A stretch of 64,000 nt of DNA from Raphanus sativus (taxonomy: Eukaryota; Streptophyta; Magnoliopsida; Brassicales; Brassicaceae): contig NC_079518.1 of assembly GCF_000801105.2 (NCBI RefSeq), positions 9,556,106 through 9,620,105 on the forward strand, given 5' to 3'. Positions 24,169 through 34,895 of the stretch are shown here, piece after piece. The notes below the pieces were generated by a model. The model made no database searches, was not told the DNA's origin, and saw only the letters and a list, made by a program, of their open reading frames with translations. Numbering within the stretch: position 1 is the first letter of the stretch; each line of letters starts with the position of its first letter. Position numbers and translations under genes: made by a program.

Positions 24169-24702
24169 ATGTCTTCTTCAAATTATTTTCGTTCTTGGAT
24201 CGATCGACCTCATTTGGATCCGGAGACGAGATTGGTTACGAAAGAATACCAACGAGGTATAACCGAATTCATGGGGTTAGTTCGCCGACAACCGGAAGCA
24301 GAAACATGTAAGTTAAGATGTCTTTGCTCTAATTGTAAAAATAGAAAAATTATTAAAAAGTGGGATGTTTGGACTCATCTATATTTGAGTGGGTTTACAC
24401 GAAGTTACAAAATTTGGTACCATTATGGGGAAACTGGTTATGAACTTGGTAGTACTAGCGAACTTCAGCCGGCGGTTAGATTAGAAGAACCAATTAGAAT
24501 AGATGTAGATTATGGTGTAGGTACTGAGCAGATGGTAAATAATCATTTTAGAGGGGAAAATTTACCCAATGTAGAAGCTAGGAGATTTTATGATATGTTG
24601 GATGCTGGAAAGCAACCATTGTACGAAGGTTGCAGAGATGTTCATTCAGCTTTATCATCTGCTACAAGACTGATGGGCATTAAAACAGATTATAACACCT
24701 GA
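24169..24702 (+). CDS. TNP2/TNPD-like transposase N-terminal fragment, 177 aa
   Basis: ATG 24169 opens a 177-residue frame with the transposase-associated domain of CACTA proteins: RSWIDRPHLDPETRL, EYQRGITEFMGLV, then the Cys pattern CLCSNCKNRK and the WDVWTHLYLSGFTRSYKIWY stretch. The frame stops at 24700-24702, before the DDE catalytic domain, which is absent downstream. In complete elements this protein makes the cuts at the element ends; this fragment cannot. Confidence 0.8.
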   Translation: MSSSNYFRSWIDRPHLDPETRLVTKEYQRGITEFMGLVRRQPEAETCKLRCLCSNCKNRKIIKKWDVWTHLYLSGFTRSYKIWYHYGETGYELGSTSELQPAVRLEEPIRIDVDYGVGTEQMVNNHFRGENLPNVEARRFYDMLDAGKQPLYEGCRDVHSALSSATRLMGIKTDYNT

Positions 24703-26389
24703 TAAAGACATAGAAAGGTTTGGACCTAAAGATGTCTAAGTCCTAATCTATATGATCAAATGCTTATGAACGAATAGATAAAACAATGCAAATATGCAAG
24801 ATATCACTTCTCCTTCACAAAACATAAAAAAAGAAGCCATTGACTCGGAATCAGAGTAGCTTTTTTTTTTTTTTTTTTTTTGTTGAAATACCGAGGAAAT
24901 TCCGAGGGACTTTAGGGTTTCCTCGAAATTTCCTCGGAATTTACCTTCTCGATTTAGGGATTTGATTATAAAGTATTGTTCCTCGGAATTTCCTCGGAAT
25001 TTTCTAAGGAAATTCCGAGGAACATGTGGGTTCTCGGTTTAAAACCCCTAGTTCCTCGAAATTTCCTCAGAAAATTCCGAGGAAATTCCGAGGAAAACAC
25101 TGATTTTCAGTATTTCCTCGGAATTTCCTCAGAATATTCTGAGGAAATTCCGAGGAACTTGGGGTTTTAAACCGAAACAACGTTTTGCGGATTGAATAAC
25201 ACGTATATAACCTTCATTAAGTTTCTTAACCATATTATGAAGTCAAACTTTGGTGTTTTACATAATAACAAACACTTTTACGATTGCTTGAACGAAAACC
25301 ACACAACATAAGATAAACACTTATACACTTTAATAAACGTTAAAGGGAATACTTACAATTATTTTTGAAATTTTGTTATTTCCTGGTTATGATCATCTAT
25401 ACAAAGAATCCTCAATGGTATGCATTACATTTGTATAAGAAATGAAATACGGCAAAAAATTGGAATTTGAAACCCCAAACCCTGTTTCCTCTGAATTTCC
25501 TCAGAATATTCTGAGGAAATTTCGAGGAACATAACCAAGGTTCCTCGGAATTTCCTCAGAATATTCTGAAGATATTCCGAGGAACCCTTGTTCCTCGGAA
25601 TTTTTTCATTTACCCGGGAATCCTAGCCGCCAAACATGTCGGGAAAATCAGATATATCTAAACCGAGGAAATTCCGACGACCCTTAAAAATATACTGAGG
25701 AAATTCCGACGGAAAATGTCCGTCGGACCCCTCATAAAATTAGGGTATCTCGATTCTTTCTTCTCCATTTCTCTCTTCCTCTCCTCTCTTCCTCTACGCG
25801 GCTCCTCCTCCTCCTCCATCGATTTCCGGCGAATCCCACCGTTTGTTTCCTCCAATTCTTTGCCAAATCATGTAAGCACCTATCCCTCTCTCTTTTCTTC
25901 AAAAAATTGAGTGATTATGGTTTTTGAGATTAGAATTTCGGATTTTAGGTTGTTAGATGGATAGTTTAGGATTGAATGGGTAGTTTAAGTTAGGATTGTT
26001 GTTTTGATTGTTGTTTTAGTTTTTTTTGGAATTATTTTTTGTTTTGGTTAAAATTCAAAACGTTTTTCTATTTTTAGAACGTTTTTTTGATTTTTAAAAG
26101 CGTTTTTCTATTTTTAAAAACGTTTTTCAAGTTTCCAGTAATAATAAAACGTTTTTTAAATTTTTTAAAAAATTTATAAACCTTTTTTCTCTATTTATAA
26201 ACGATTTATAATTTTTTATACATATATATATATATATGATAAATCATGTATACTAAAAAATTATAAATTTTTAATAATTTTTATATATTAAAACTAATTT
26301 TGTAATTATTAAACAATTTTAATATATTAAAACTATTTTTGTAATTATTAAACTATTTTTATATATTTAAATTATTTTTTGTTTAAGCG

Positions 26390-26819
26390 TCTCAGCTTCA
26401 AACCGAGGATGACGATTCCACGGGTTCGACCTACTTGCCTCGGGTTCGAATCAACGAAATCGTTGAATCGGTAAGTTCTTTTTTTAATGTTCAATTTATT
26501 TTTTCTATTATTTAATTTTGGCACTTTTCTATTTCAGGCGGTTCCAAAGAAGAAGGGACGTTTGTTCGGTTTGTGTCGTCGTTCCCGGTCGGTTCCGTCT
26601 TCTGCTGCACCACCACCCTTTGTTGATCCAGAAGTACTTTTGGGTCAGATGAAGGACAAGGATGATCGCATATCTGCGTTGGAGTCCACAGTGGCGAGTC
26701 AACAGGCGGGCTGGGAGGCACAGAAGAAGCTCAACGAGCAAATGTTGGAGATGATGAGGAGGTTGCACCCGAACGAGGTGCTCCCGACCATGCCAGACCC
26801 GAACGTCCAAAACCCGTAG
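26390..26819 (+). CDS. TNPA-like (Ptta/En/Spm) protein C-terminal fragment
   Basis: Two probable exons, about 26390-26471 (LPRVRINEIVES before a GTAAGT donor) and 26539-26819 after a TTTCAG acceptor. The second reads AVPKKKGRLFGLCRRSRS, then a coiled-coil-like stretch (MKDKDDRISALESTVASQQ, EMMRRLHPNEVLP), the usual ending of plant Ptta/En/Spm proteins that bind the subterminal repeats. The N-terminal DNA-binding part is not evident. Confidence 0.65.
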
Positions 26820-28231
26820 CTTTTTTTTTATAAACTCGAAATTTTTTTTTTATTTGTACGACTTTGAATTTTATATAATAATATGTTTCCAATTTAAATT
26901 TTATATTTTCAAATTAAAATTTCAAAAATTAATTTAAAATTTTTTTTTTTTAAATTAATTTTTTTGAAAATTCCGAGGAACACTTCCCTCGGAAAATTCC
27001 GAGGAAATTGTTCCTCGGAATTTTCCGAGGGAAGGATTCCTCGGAATATACCCTCGGTACAAATCGGAACTTCCGACGATTACTTCCCTCGGAATAGTCC
27101 TCGGTATATACCGACGGACGTATTCCTCGGTATATTCCGACGAACAGTGGTCCTCGGTATTTCCTCTGAATTTGTGTTCCTCGGAATTCCGTCAGAAATT
27201 TCCGAGGGAATTCCGAGAAAATATAAAATTCCGAGGAATTTTTTCCGAGGACGTATTTCCTCGGTATGTCGTCGGAATAGCGTTATTCCGACGACATACC
27301 GACGATTTTTTCCCTCGGTATATGCATGTTTTCTTGTAGTGAAAGTAGAAAATGAATATGGTTAGAGAAATTTTATTGCAAACTTTATTTTGGAGAATGG
27401 AATAATTAAGTTGTAGATGCTCTGAATCTTATAATTTTAGAGATCTAACAACCAATGTTTTACTTGTTTATACTCTTTTTTTTTGTCACTGTACTTGTCT
27501 ATACTAAGAACCGGTATAATGTAATGTCCGTATTATAGAATCAAAAAAACTATTATTAATTATGTAGTAATTTTGCTTCATTTGCTTGGTTTCTTGCCAT
27601 TTACGTTTCTTTTAAATGATGAATTTATTCCTAAATGAAGTGATCACTTCGTTCATGATTATATAATTATCATGGGGTTTTCATTTCTAGGTGCCCTGGA
27701 CTAGAGGTACTTTGGATAAAGAGCTGCCCTAATGTCACAGATGCATCAATGGCAAAGATAGCCTCAAACTATCCAAACCTTAAGGAACTCGACATAAGCT
27801 ACTCTTATGGAATATCTCACGAGTCTTTGGTTATGCTGGGGAGGAACTGCCATAACCTAAAGATTCTTAAACGAAATCTATACCCTCGGCTAGATCCCAA
27901 CATGCCTACAAGCATCGCGCCAGTAGACTATCTTGCTAAATATCCTAAACACGCCGATGTGGAAGCTGAGGTGATTGGAAGACACATGCCTCAGCTCAAG
28001 CAACTGGAGTTTCGATACACTACATTGACTGCTAGAGGTCTTGCTTTGGTTTGTGAAGGGTGTTCGGGTCTTGAGTACATGGACTTATACGGGTGTATAT
28101 CCTTGAAGAGCGAGGAGATAACTACGTGTACCTCGAGGTTGATGAGTTTGAGGGAGATTAAAAACCCGATTTTCTGGTTCCCAACGGTGATTCTACGCAT
28201 GATAAGACCGGGTCATCCGAGATATGGATGA

Positions 28232-28613
28232 TCTTCCAGCTTTGATGCTCTGCTTTCTCTATGTCATGTCCGCTTTAATCTTAAAACAGTTTGGAACTCT
28301 TCTACTCTGTGTCTGAATGTGTTTGTTTCTTGAAACTGTTCACTCTTTGTACCCAATAAGTTGTGTTTACTATGTAATGAATGATATTTGTAAAACGTTC
28401 TGTTTTGATACATATATATCTCCTTTTGCTATATATACATGTACATATGCAATATTGAAGGTGAGATTATTTATTTTTCAAGTTAGGAGCCCTGCTAAGG
28501 GTTTATGCATCAAGACCAGTTTGCGCATCAAGAAAGTATTTTATCAAAGATTTTACATGTCAGCATAAGAAAAGATGGATCATAATTGCGACTGCTACTT
28601 GAAGCAGATTTAG
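28232..28613. other. Convergent 3' flanks of the F-box and peptide genes
   Basis: No other feature recognised. Confidence 0.45.
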
Positions 28614-28930
28614 TCATGGAGGCCATGGCTCTTTCTTCTTTCCTTTAGGTCTGATAAGGGATCCCCCTCCATAAACACCTCTTGCCCTGCTCATTTGTGA
28701 AATGCTTCCATGAGCTCTCTTGCCATTGATGACTAGTCTCTCTGCAGCAACTAAAAGGTCAGTTAATAAATGTATGTATAGCTTTTGAAGCTGTTAACCA
28801 AATACTGAAAGCAACCTTTGTGAACCACCTCGGTTGTTTTGTCTGAACAGCACTGAAGCTCTTCAGAACAAGCAAAGGTAATGAAGAAGATGGTGGTGAT
28901 TAGCACCAAATATCGATAGTATCTATTCAT
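28614..28930 (-). CDS. Small secreted peptide precursor, 80 aa, family not recognised
   Basis: Two exons on the minus strand, 28930-28816 and 28741-28614, join through a G|GTTGC donor and a CTGCAG acceptor to 80 codons plus TGA. The start MNRYYRYLVLITTIFFITFA is a clear signal peptide, ending near CSEE. The mature part is polar and basic, with a Cys pair (QCCSDK), then ERLVINGKRAHGSISQMSR and a Gly/Arg/Lys/Pro-rich end (ARGVYGGGSLIRPKGKKKEP, then WPP). Overall design (signal peptide, variable middle, short basic Gly/Pro-rich C-terminus) is that of post-translationally processed plant signalling peptides, but the motif does not match CLE, RGF/GLV, PSY, IDA, CEP, PIP or RALF. It is too short for default gene finding and easily missed. 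Coding status is inferred from frame, splice sites and signal peptide. Confidence 0.7.
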
Positions 28931-29851
28931 TGAAATTGTTTTGAGATGATCTGTAAGTTAATCACTGAGTACTAGAATATATAGGGATACACATCCACAC
29001 AAAAGAAAAAAATATAGATCAAAACCTTAAGGTGGAAGATGACAACTCACAAACAGAAGAAAGATTGATAATTAAATTTGATGGATAAAAAGCAAAAGCA
29101 GTTATTGTCGGGTAAACTTTGATTCTCACAGTCCCACCTGACCTCGCTTCTTTCACTTTTCATACGTTCTCTTCGTGCATGATTGCATGATCATGATGCC
29201 ATGGGTCCTACGAGCCTTATGAGATGATTGAAATGTATTATATGCCCGGTAATGAATGATGAGAGGAATATGTTCTTTGAGCAATGAACAATCTAATCTG
29301 TGTTTGGTATAAAGATCATTCATTCTTGTTTTCTTATTTTCTTCAGATTCAACATGTATATTACAAAAATTTAACTCTTAATATATTTTTTTTTTTACAC
29401 TCTCTCTCTCTCAATATTTTATGCGTGGTTAAGTAATGATGCAGTAGTTGAAAGCCATCGATCATTCGAGCCAAATTAATCTGATAGTGCACAACACGTA
29501 ACGATTAACCACTCTAAAACTCCTAGCTCATATGTTAAATTTTAATTTTAAAGTTCACAAAAAAAAAAAAAAAAATTAATTTTAAAATGTTGATTTAATT
29601 TACTTCTCGTGGCATTTAGACCATAATTATCGCAGGATGGTGGGGAGTTTCTTGGTGGGGGGGGAGGGGATCACAAGGGTGGGAACCAAGAAGAAAAAAG
29701 GAGAAGAAGTTGTTTGACGAGGAAATGTTTTTCGGGTTTGTTCGCGGCCCCACGACACGTGGCAGCCCGCAATTGGTACATCTTAATTTTTTTTTGTTTT
29801 AATTCGAAAAAAAAAAAAAAAAAAAAGAAACCCAAGTGGGTATTAGGGATA
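28931..29851. other. Spacer, promoter side of the peptide gene
   Basis: A-rich and G-rich simple tracts (A run 29560-29575, G run near 29656, A run 29806-29826). No gene recognised. Confidence 0.45.
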
Positions 29852-30634
29852 GAACAATACTTAGGTTCACTCTTGGGATGAACTTATGAATTCACCTCTT
29901 TCCTTATTTCAATCAAATTACCATAAATATTAATGTCACATAAATAAATAAATTATAAATTACAAAAAGTAAACTTTGAATAATAAACTTTAAATTCAAA
30001 CCCTAAATCCAAATCTTAGATCTTAAATTTTAATCTAAACCCTAAACCCTAAACCCAAACCTATACCCTAAACCCAAACTATATACCCTAAATCCTAAAC
30101 CCTAAACCTAAACTCTAAACCCTAAACCCAAACTATAAACCCTAAATCCTAAATCTTAAACCCAAATTGTAAACCATAAACCCGAACTCTATACCCTAAA
30201 ATGTATTTGAAAATATATTTGATGATCATTAACCCAAAGGTATTTGAAAATTATGGGTTTATGATTTACCGTTGGGGTTTAAGGTTTAGGATTTAGGGTT
30301 TAGAGTTTGGGTTTAGGGTTTAGAGTTTAGGTTTAGGGTTTAGAGTTTAGGTTTAGGATTTATGGTTTGAGTTTAGGGTTTATGATTTATGGTATATAGT
30401 TTGGGTTTAGGGTATAAGTTTGGGTTTAGGGTATAGGTTTAGAGTTTTGTTTAAAATTTAAGATCTAAAATTTGGGTTTAGGGTTCGAATTTATAATTTA
30501 TGATTTAAAGTTTACTTCTTTTGTAATTTATGATTTATTTATTTATGTGATATTAATATTTATGGTAATATGATTGCAATAAGGAAAGAGGTGAATTCAT
30601 GAGTTCACCCTAGGGGTCAACCTAAATATTGTTC
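29852..30634. mobile_element. Foldback MULE-type element with telomere-like arms
   Basis: Inverted ends GAACAATACTTAGGTTCAC and GAACAATATTTAGGTTGAC (right complement), with complementarity continuing through TGAATTCACCTCTTTCCTTA and on. The flanks TTAGGGATA and TCAGGGATA match at 8 of 9 positions. The left arm interior is degenerate CCCTAAA, the right arm TTTAGGG, so the telomere-like arrays are themselves inverted. Confidence 0.75.
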
Positions 30635-31389
30635 TCAGGGATAAACAAGCTCTTAGTATCTATACTTGATTAGGTGTTTACCAACACGTCGGAGGAAAAA
30701 ACGCATATATACCACCAACACAATGAGAACAAAAACAACACTATGATCAAACTAATCTATATCACAAAACTGAAAGGCGAAAAGTAATAATTTGAAGATG
30801 AAAAACATCAACAAGACTGAGCTCATGCACGACCGGGGAACAAGACACTATCGAGAAAGAGTCAAGTAGTACCCCATGAACCACCGGAACCACCACTACT
30901 AGAGTCAGTAGAGACTCTTACCATGACCGCAGCCACGACATCGGACTTTCCTCATAACAACTTTAACAGGGCCACGTGGAACTGAAACGTAATGCATCGA
31001 AAGAGAATTGGTCGAGTAGTAGCCAACGAACCACCACCACAAGGGACAGGAAGGCGAATACTACGACCCTGACAGCCTACTTTGCTCATGAAAATTGAAT
31101 ACCAAAGAGTGAGAGAGAGTCACGATTATCCGATGGATTGGAGTCGCCTTGGTGTGCAAAAGCCTTGGTCTCTAAGAGGTCAGTGTTTGGGCTTTGTTTT
31201 CTTTATTTTCAGGTGAAAATGGCAAAAGGCTGATCAGAGAGTAACAAAAAAGGAACATAATCAGTGAACAATAAAAAGCCAATGAAGTGCTCATTTATGT
31301 ATTTGATCCAAACAAAATGAGATATTTGTGTTAGTTTAACAAATGAAGTATGGTGCAAAGAATTATTACGTAATGAGATTATGGCTTTA
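30635..31389. other. Spacer, no gene seen
   Basis: Contains a loose repeat of GAGTAGTAG..CCAACGAACCACC type (around 30880 and 31015). No frame or element end recognised. Confidence 0.4.
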
Positions 31390-31645
31390 AGAAGAGAGTG
31401 ACTTGTTATTTAAACCGTGTACATTTATTATACAGTATGTCTTATTTTAAATTTTCTGTCATAAAATCATATCATGTAATAATAATTCCTTAAATTGCCT
31501 AAATGACGTCGTTTAACACTAGCACTCGGCAGTCTCCAGTTGGTCAACGAGAAAAGGAAGGAAAAAGGAAACACGCTCTGCAACCCCAAAACGATACCGT
31601 GTCAAAACAAAGTAGCAATCCGACGTCGTTCACGTCACTGGTCAG

Positions 31646-31665
31646 TTCTAGAAGTTCCTATAAAT
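31646..31665 (+). promoter_or_regulatory. Core promoter with TTCTAGAA element next to TATA box
   Basis: TTCTAGAA (31646-31653, two head-to-head half sites of a heat-shock-type element, extended by GTTCC) sits directly before TATAAAT (31659-31665). GACGTC palindromes lie at 31505 and 31622. Confidence 0.5.
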
Positions 31666-32426
31666 TACTCGCTACGCAAGCCTACTTGCGAGTGTCACTC
31701 TCTTCTCCTTCCTTAGCCGTCGTCTCTCTCCTTCTCCGGTAGCTAGCTTTCTTCCATAGTCGTTTCTCTGTTTTCGTTTAAGCTTCCTCTGTTTTCTTCA
31801 TGGATACGGCTTCTTGTGACTTTGCCTCTCCAGTCTAACACTAGTGAACAAAAGCTGAACTTTTTATCTACGTTTAGGGTTTCATTTTTTTTTGTCTTAG
31901 ATCTCAACTTTTTCCTTCGGTTTAGTGTTTATTTGCCATCATGGTACTCTGGTTAACTCTAAAGTTCCTTGCTTTCCGATTTTTTTCTCGGGAAAGTAGC
32001 GACCTTTATGCAAACTCAGAGCTTCAAACCACGCCTCCGCATTTCTAGTTAGGTGTTGTCTTTGCTTTATTATATCGCCTCTGTGAATTTCTAACCTGAT
32101 TACGAAACAAGAAAGCTGAATCTTTGAACTACGTTTTAGGGTTTTAGTTTTTAGTTTCTTAGATCCGAAGTTTCCTTTCGGTTTAGTGATTATTTGCTGT
32201 CAAGCTTACTCTGTCTTAGTCTAAAGCTTCTATTTTGATGATTTTCTCTCATAAAGTAACGATCTTTTGATGATTCTTCTCTCTTACAGCAAACAGTCTT
32301 TTATACTCTGCAAATAAGGCTTGAATCCATGTAGCCCCGCTTGCTAGTTAGGCTTTGTTTTTGTCTTGTGATGTCTCTCTCTGATGTCGCTCTACTTACT
32401 CTGCAGGGATTAAGTCATTGCAGAAG

Positions 32427-33437
32427 ATGTCTCGCCATTGTCACCCAGACTGCCAACGATCAATTGCTTCCAAAGAAGAGCATGGTAAACTTCAAATAAC
32501 TAACCGTCATTTTTAGTTTAGCCTGATAGTTACTATAGATGCATTGGGAACTCATATATGGTTTTTTTTTTAATTGTCTTGTAGATTCAGCTGAGAGAGC
32601 TGCTACGGTGGCGGCTAACCTGATCAGCGTTACGAGGAATGTACTCAAGCTGGACCGTGAGATGACCGAATACTCTGCTCAGTTCTTGGTGGACAACGCT
32701 CTCCTCGAGGAGAAGCCAGGGCAGAGTCCACACAGCTTCTCGTTGACCATGGAGGACTGTCTGGAGTATCTGGTGAAAATGGCTTCTCCCAAGACCGAGG
32801 CCGAGCTGGAAGAGATGGAGAAAGACCAGCAGCGACGCGCCAAGATCACTGTCAAGGACTGCCTCGAATGCGCTTTCAAGGAAGGGGTGCCGAGGAGTGA
32901 GCACTGGGCGCATCTGGGATGCGTCTCCCCTGTTCCTGCGTTTGCTTCGTTCATTCCTCGCGTGCCTATGAAAGGGAAAGTGATCGAGACTCAGAATCTT
33001 GGTTACGCCATGGAGTTAATGAAGCATCATCCGATAGCAGCGAAACTTCTTGTCTTCAGTCCTGAGATTGAACGTGTTGGAAATGTACACTACTTCTCTC
33101 TCTCTTATCTCTCTTTAATTAGTTGATGATAAATAAAGTTTGATTTGTAAGTTTTGTTGCTTAATTGTGTGGGCAGGGAGTTTACGTTGGCCCATCAAGT
33201 GCTGGTGGTGGTGGATCACGTTACGTGGGACTCAGAGACGTGATCCTATGTAGAGCGGAGAAGTTCGGAGGAGATGATGTGATGAATGTGCAGATCTGCT
33301 ACAAGAGGAGGACTTTCTTCATCAAAGTCTCTCTCACCCGCATGGTTACCACACTAGCGGATGATGGAGATGAGTCTCAGAGCATTGAGCCGATGGGTCT
33401 TCTTGTGGACTTCGTTGTCCCTCTCATTTCCAAGTGA
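32427..33437 (+). CDS. Papain-fold-like protein without recognisable catalytic residues, copy 1, 272 aa
   Basis: Coding exons 32427-32484, 32585-33084 and 33177-33437 give 272 residues. A leader intron (about 31739-32405) precedes the ATG, which lies in CAGAAGATGTCTCGC. The N-terminus MSRHCHPDCQR is followed by an Ala-rich helix, then DCLEYLVKMASPKTEAELEE, DCLECAFKEGVPRSEHWAHL, and a half that resembles the C-terminal lobe of C1A cysteine peptidases: HHPIAAKLLVFSPEI, GNGVYVGPS, RYVGLRDVIL. In papains the last motif carries the catalytic His; here Arg replaces it, and no CGSCWAF nucleophile segment or signal peptide is present. I infer a cytosolic, non-catalytic papain-like protein typical of Brassicaceae; the family call is by motif pattern only. 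Confidence 0.75.
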
Positions 33438-33873
33438 AAATAAGTACCTAGAGAAACACAATATGGTATGTAATAAATGAAGTAATCATGAAAGAAAAAA
33501 ACCTTATGCTAGTTGTTGTGTGACTTTTGTTTGTAGTCTGATGTTTAAAATCATGCTCTAGGAGACTCTTTATCTACCAGTTAAGAAGTTGTGATTTTAT
33601 ATCAGTTTGTTAGACCGTTTGCTAGTAATGATTCCGATCAACATCCCTCTTTGCATGCTGCTTTCTTATTAAAATATTTTAACAACTCGGAGATACTATA
33701 TAACATGCAAGGGTTTACGTTTAGTATGTCATAATGTCCATGTGACAATTTGCACAATAATTTTGTATGATATTTTTTGGGATACACTTTCTCATTAAAC
33801 TAATCAAAAGCAAGTTTGTAGGCACAAAGAGGTTCAAAAACAAAAAGGGCACCAAAAGGAACATAAGAAAAAT

Positions 33874-34005
33874 ACTAGACTTAATTAATGAAATTCTTGC
33901 TTAATGAACAAAAAGGGCACCAAAAACAGGAAACAATTTGAAGAACAAATGAGATTTGTAATTTTTATTTTAAATTACTAGACTTAATTAATGAAATTCT
34001 TGCTT
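33874..34005 (+). repeat. Short direct repeat at the duplication junction
   Basis: ACTAGACTTAATTAATGAAA then TTCTTGCTT occurs at 33874-33902 and 33976-34005, with AAAAGGGCACCAAAA also doubled, close to the border between the two gene copies. Confidence 0.8.
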
Positions 34006-34291
34006 CAAAATGGGGGACTTGTTATTTAAACGGTGTACATTTATACAATGCATTGTTTCATCACGAAATTATGGATATTAATATTTTTTTTTTGTCACAA
34101 AATCATACATGTATTAATGATTCCTTAAATTGCCTAGGTGATGTTGTTTAACATTAGCACTTGTCAATCTCCATTTGATCAATGAAAAGGAAGGAAAAAG
34201 GAGAAAACGCTCGGCAGTCCTAAAACGACAAAGTAGCAATCCGACGTCGTTGTGTCACTAGTCTGAAGAGAAATAGAGAGCAGAGGGTTTC

Positions 34292-34310
34292 TTCTAGAAC
34301 TTTATATAAA
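34292..34310 (+). promoter_or_regulatory. Core promoter of copy 2: TTCTAGAA next to TATATAAA
   Basis: TTCTAGAA at 34292-34299 and TATATAAA at 34303-34310, the same arrangement as in copy 1, with the heat-shock-type element shortened by one half site. Confidence 0.5.
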
Positions 34311-34895
34311 TTGCTCTCTACGCAAGCTACTTGTGTGTGTGTGTGTCAACTCTCCAGCCGTCGTCTCTCTCCGTCTCAGGTAGCTCTCTCTCCCTCTTCC
34401 ATAGTTTGTTTCTCTCCTAGTTTCCGTTTAGCTTGCTTTGGTTTCTCCATGGATTCTGAACTTTGCCGTTCCCCGTACGAGTAGTGAACAACGATGAAAC
34501 CCTTTAGCTACATTTTAGGGTTTTGTGTTTTTGTGTCTTAGATCTGAACTTTTTCTTTCGGTTTAGTGTTCCTTTGCTATCAGCTTAGTTAGTTGAAGTA
34601 TAAAGCTTCTCGATTGATGACTTTTTTTTCTCTAAAAGTAACAATCTTTATGCTCGAAACCATGTTTCCACTTCGCTAGCTAGGGCTTGTTTCTTTGTGA
34701 AAATGTCTTCTTGTGCATGAATCTGATGTTAAAGCAACAGCCTTTATGCTCTTAACGAACTTCTAAACCATGTCTCCGCTAGCTAGTTAGTCTTTGGTGA
34801 CACTTGTGATGTCTCTCTCTGATGTCGCTTTACATATGTTTCTTTGTGCTAAGGAACATTAGTGTCTGAGCAAGTTTCTTATTTTGTTGCAGAAA

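Larger units (their letters stand above)
23720..27341 (+). mobile_element. Internally deleted CACTA (En/Spm) transposon
   Basis: Starts CACTACAAGAAAACATCGG and ends CATGTTTTCTTGTAGTG, flanked by AAA on both sides (3-base duplication). Both subterminal zones are packed with direct and inverted copies of motifs such as TTCCTCGGAATTTCC and TTCCGAGGAAATTCCGAGG (TNPA-type binding repeats); further clusters lie inside at 24890-25160 and 25485-25700. Two remnants of transposase genes remain (24169-24702 and 26390-26819). The catalytic part of the transposase is missing, so it needs an autonomous partner. It lies in the F-box gene intron in the same orientation as the gene. Confidence 0.92.
21703..28231 (+). 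pseudogene. F-box/LRR protein gene (At4g30640 type) with in-frame stop and a transposon-filled intron
   Basis: Exon 1 (21703-22067) and exon 2 (27691-28231) join through clean GT and AG sites to give 302 codons. Exon 1 carries the F-box (WANLTRECLIDIFSRLS, WIGPMLVCKTW, HDPSFNTIFDL); exon 2 carries leucine-rich repeats (LEVLWIKSCPNVTDASMAKI, PNLKELDISYSYGISHESL, GCSGLEYMDLYGCISL). F-box proteins are substrate adaptors of SCF ubiquitin ligases. Codon 79 is TGA (21937-21939) where relatives have Trp, and the next codon is AGG; reading stays open in the same frame right up to the splice site, so the lesion looks recent. The intron is 5.6 kb because it holds a MULE with a nested Helitron and a CACTA element. 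Unless stop readthrough occurs, the product would be a 78-residue F-box-only fragment. Confidence 0.85.
31390..33805 (+). repeat. Tandem segmental duplication, copy 1 (gene plus promoter)
   Basis: Corresponds block by block to 34013-36270: upstream GACTTGTTATTTAAAC and TTCCTTAAATTGCCTA, the core promoter, the leader intron, three coding exons and the 3' flank down to TACACTTTCTCATTAAA. Gene, promoter and terminator were duplicated as one unit of about 2.3 kb. Confidence 0.85.

Noticed and set aside
24976..25170. Small proteins rich in RNFLRKFRGNSEE
   Set aside because: They translate the CACTA subterminal repeat, not a gene.
23750..27300. CRISPR-like or satellite array because of many evenly similar TTCCGAGGAAATTCC units
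   Set aside because: Units occur in both orientations, without regular spacers, within CACTA termini; they are subterminal transposase-binding repeats.
32587..32954. Minus-strand frames over the papain-like genes (also 35132-35509)
   Set aside because: Antisense shadows that appear in both duplicates because the coding strand is conserved.
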